The translations under genes and the position numbers were made by a program. DNA of 6,935 bases, from the NCBI GenBank assembly GCA_046260445.1, contig JBHEPF010000080.1, positions 1 to 6,935 on the forward strand, written 5' to 3'. The notes below the pieces were generated by a model. The model saw only the letters and a list, made by a program, of their open reading frames with translations, made no database searches and was not told where the DNA came from. The stretch comes from F2B08 sp046260445 (GTDB lineage Bacteria > Actinomycetota > Actinomycetes > Actinomycetales > Dermatophilaceae). Of this stretch, positions 6,101 to 6,935 are shown one piece after another. Numbering within the stretch: position 1 is the first letter of the stretch; each line of letters opens with the position of its first letter.

Positions 6101-6935
6101 AGGCGGGGGAGACGAGGACCTGGTCGGGGGTGATGTCCTCGATCCGCCAGGTCGAGGTGCCGAGGGTGAAGACGTCTCCGACCCGCGACTCGTAGACCAT
6201 CTCCTCGTCGAGCTCGCCGACCCGACGCCCCGGCCCGTCCCCGCCCGCGAGGAAGACGCCGTAGAGCCCGCGGTCGGGGATGGTGCCACCCGAGGTGACG
6301 GCGAGACGTTGGGCGCCGCGACGGCCGGAGATCGTGTCGGTGAGCCGGTCCCAGACGACCCGGGCGCGCAGCTCGGCGAACTCCTCGCTCGGGTAGCGCC
6401 CCGCGAGCATGTCGAGCGTGGCCTCGAGGATCGGCCGAGAGATGGTCGAGAAGGGCGCGGCGCGACGGACCAGGGCCTCGATGTCGGCGACGGTCCAGTC
6501 GTCCATCGCCGACATCGCGACGATCTGCTGGGCGAGGACGTCGAGCGGGTTGGCGGGGACGTGGAGCGACTCGATCGCGCCCTCCTGCATCCGCTCGACG
6601 ACGACGGCCGTCTGGACGAGGTCGCCGCGGAACTTCGGGAACAACACGCCCCGGGAGACTGCCCCGACCTGGTGGCCGGCGCGTCCCACTCGCTGCAGGC
6701 CGCTCGCAACGGACGGCGGCGACTCGACCTGGACGACGAGGTCGACCGCCCCCATGTCGATGCCGAGCTCGAGGCTGCTCGTCGCGACGACCGCGGGCAG
6801 CCGGCCGGCCTTGAGGTCGTCCTCGATCTGGGCGCGGTGCTCCTTGCTCATCGAGCCGTGGTGGGCGCGGGCCAGGACCGCGGGTGCGCCGTGACTCATC
6901 CCCGCCTGGGCCATGACCTGCGCCGGCGGTCGAGA
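3171..6935 (-). CDS. lhr: Large ATP-dependent helicase Lhr, partial (N-terminus outside the window)
   Basis: The frame is open to the window edge, giving 1,254 residues (counted from the edge); Lhr proteins are about 1,500 long, so roughly the first 250, including Walker A and DEAH motifs, are missing. Lhr is a superfamily 2 3'-to-5' ssDNA translocase/helicase that acts in DNA repair and prefers RNA:DNA hybrids. Visible: RecA2 motifs ARAHHGSMS (22-30), VVATSSLELGIDMGAVDLVV (49-68) and QRVGRAGHQ (81-89); winged-helix and beta-barrel core regions, with DIGWRVVVHSPYGRSVHAPWA-like text near 362-383 (actual residues begin EIGDWRVVVHSPYGR) and ALLLPKRRPDRRQPLWQQRQR near 475-495; then the long Lhr C-terminal domain with further winged-helix-like segments (for example 710-758) to the end LRIRA. 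Two low-complexity linkers occur: Gly/Asp-rich near 418-435 and Arg/Gly/Ala-rich near 988-1023. No frameshift or stop is seen. nei2 follows 44 nt downstream, indicating a repair operon. Confidence 0.95.
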   Translation of the reverse strand, partial: SRPPAQVMAQAGMSHGAPAVLARAHHGSMSKEHRAQIEDDLKAGRLPAVVATSSLELGIDMGAVDLVVQVESPPSVASGLQRVGRAGHQVGAVSRGVLFPKFRGDLVQTAVVVERMQEGAIESLHVPANPLDVLAQQIVAMSAMDDWTVADIEALVRRAAPFSTISRPILEATLDMLAGRYPSEEFAELRARVVWDRLTDTISGRRGAQRLAVTSGGTIPDRGLYGVFLAGGDGPGRRVGELDEEMVYESRVGDVFTLGTSTWRIEDITPDQVLVSPASGIPAKLPFWKGDSIGRPYELGAAVGTYVREVTQAKDAKARERVAASGLDPWAIDNLLLYLREQQEATGSLPDDRTIVLERFRDEIGDWRVVVHSPYGRSVHAPWALCVTARMRERFGVDVQAMAADDGIVFRLPDLELDSLPGDETDGGGPGAAGGVAALIEAVLVDPDDVTDLVTEELGGSALFAARFRECAARALLLPKRRPDRRQPLWQQRQRSAALLEVASAYPTFPIILETVREVVQDVFDVPGLVDLLRRVQRREVSVVDVESRQPSPFAQSLLFGYVAQFLYEGDSPLAERRAAALALDPGLLADLLGQSEGLSLRDLLDPDAIATTERELQRLTPERACRDAEDVVDLLRTLGPLPVAAVVERTREDLRAEVPGWLGRLTDERQVIAVRVAGEDRYAAIEDASRLRDALGASLPVGVSDAYLTPVSDPIGDLLRRYARTHGPFLAGSAAEWFGLGVAVVTDTLNRLAAAGRMTTGEFLPPETLAALAGDHPSAGHRESNEWCDPEVLRSIRRRSLAALRKEVEPVDPRTYARFLPGWHAIPGGLRGRSGVLRAVEQLSGAILPASALESVVLPARVSEYSPALLDDLMTSGEVLWQGHGSLAGDDGWVSLHVAETAHLTLHDATGPGADADRAQAVLRALSGGGAMFFGAVADSVRASVDDTTVWGDSEIVEALWDLVWSGAVTGDTLTPLRARLGGGRTTHARGARRRAPARARYAGRRSGLGMLGSGRLAGAGGIRATPPTVAGRWSRLPTPIDNITARTLARAEVLLDRYGIVTRGVAAAEDVPGGFAGLYRVYSKAEETGVLRRGYFIEHLGAAQFGATATVDRLRATGEGDRQPVTLVLAATDPAQPYGAALPWPERAAGEDGSSRGHQPGRKAGSLVILREGDLVMYVERGGRTVLTWTEEPAALEAASAALAGAVRAGALGRLTVSKADGADLLGSGSPLVAALLSAGFHMTPKGLRIRA

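Noticed and set aside
4697..6709. Minus-strand frame of 670 residues overlapping lhr
   Set aside because: It is an alternative frame of lhr with a Ser/Arg/Pro-only composition, while the lhr frame matches the family throughout.
1..6935. Mobile elements, CRISPR arrays, tRNAs, riboswitches or a phage/defence island
   Set aside because: No transposase, integrase, direct-repeat array, cloverleaf or atypical base composition was seen; all genes are ordinary actinobacterial housekeeping or repair genes.

Overview
This window is high-GC DNA (roughly 70% G+C by eye) with the codon use and gene neighbourhood of an actinomycete. The protein set suggests Micrococcales, perhaps an Intrasporangiaceae-like organism. 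That placement is inference from protein flavour and gene order, not from a phylogenetic marker. No mobile element, CRISPR array, tRNA, rRNA or riboswitch is visible. I found no evidence of a new biological system; this is a conserved housekeeping and DNA-repair stretch with a few local oddities.

Left part, + strand (1-1829): the 3' end of rimO (ribosomal protein S12 methylthiotransferase, TRAM domain), then pgsA (phosphatidylglycerophosphate synthase), cinA/pncC (NMN deamidase-type CinA C-terminal domain) and clgR (XRE-family regulator of Clp proteolysis). rimO-pgsA and pgsA-cinA overlap by 4 bp each (ATGA and GTGA), so these three look translationally coupled in one operon. clgR follows after an 84-nt gap and appears to have its own promoter, possibly with a leaderless transcript. 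The first codons of cinA carry a perfect GGGGGC hexanucleotide repeat, which is also a textbook G-quadruplex motif.

Middle (1830-1968): a 139-bp gap between convergent genes. It holds several short inverted repeats and no gene.

Right part, - strand (1969-6935): reading in the direction of transcription, lhr (large ATP-dependent helicase; about 1,254 C-terminal residues present, N-terminus outside the window), nei2 (Fpg/Nei-family DNA glycosylase, 44 nt after lhr) and a small dodecin flavoprotein gene, separated from nei2 by a 93-nt gap containing a strong hairpin. lhr and nei2 form a plausible DNA-repair operon: Lhr is a 3'-to-5' translocase/helicase and Nei2 removes oxidised bases. Dodecin, a flavin store/buffer, may be co-transcribed or have its own promoter. 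Adjacent clgR (proteostasis) and the repair genes give the locus a stress-response character, but no direct functional link can be read from the sequence.
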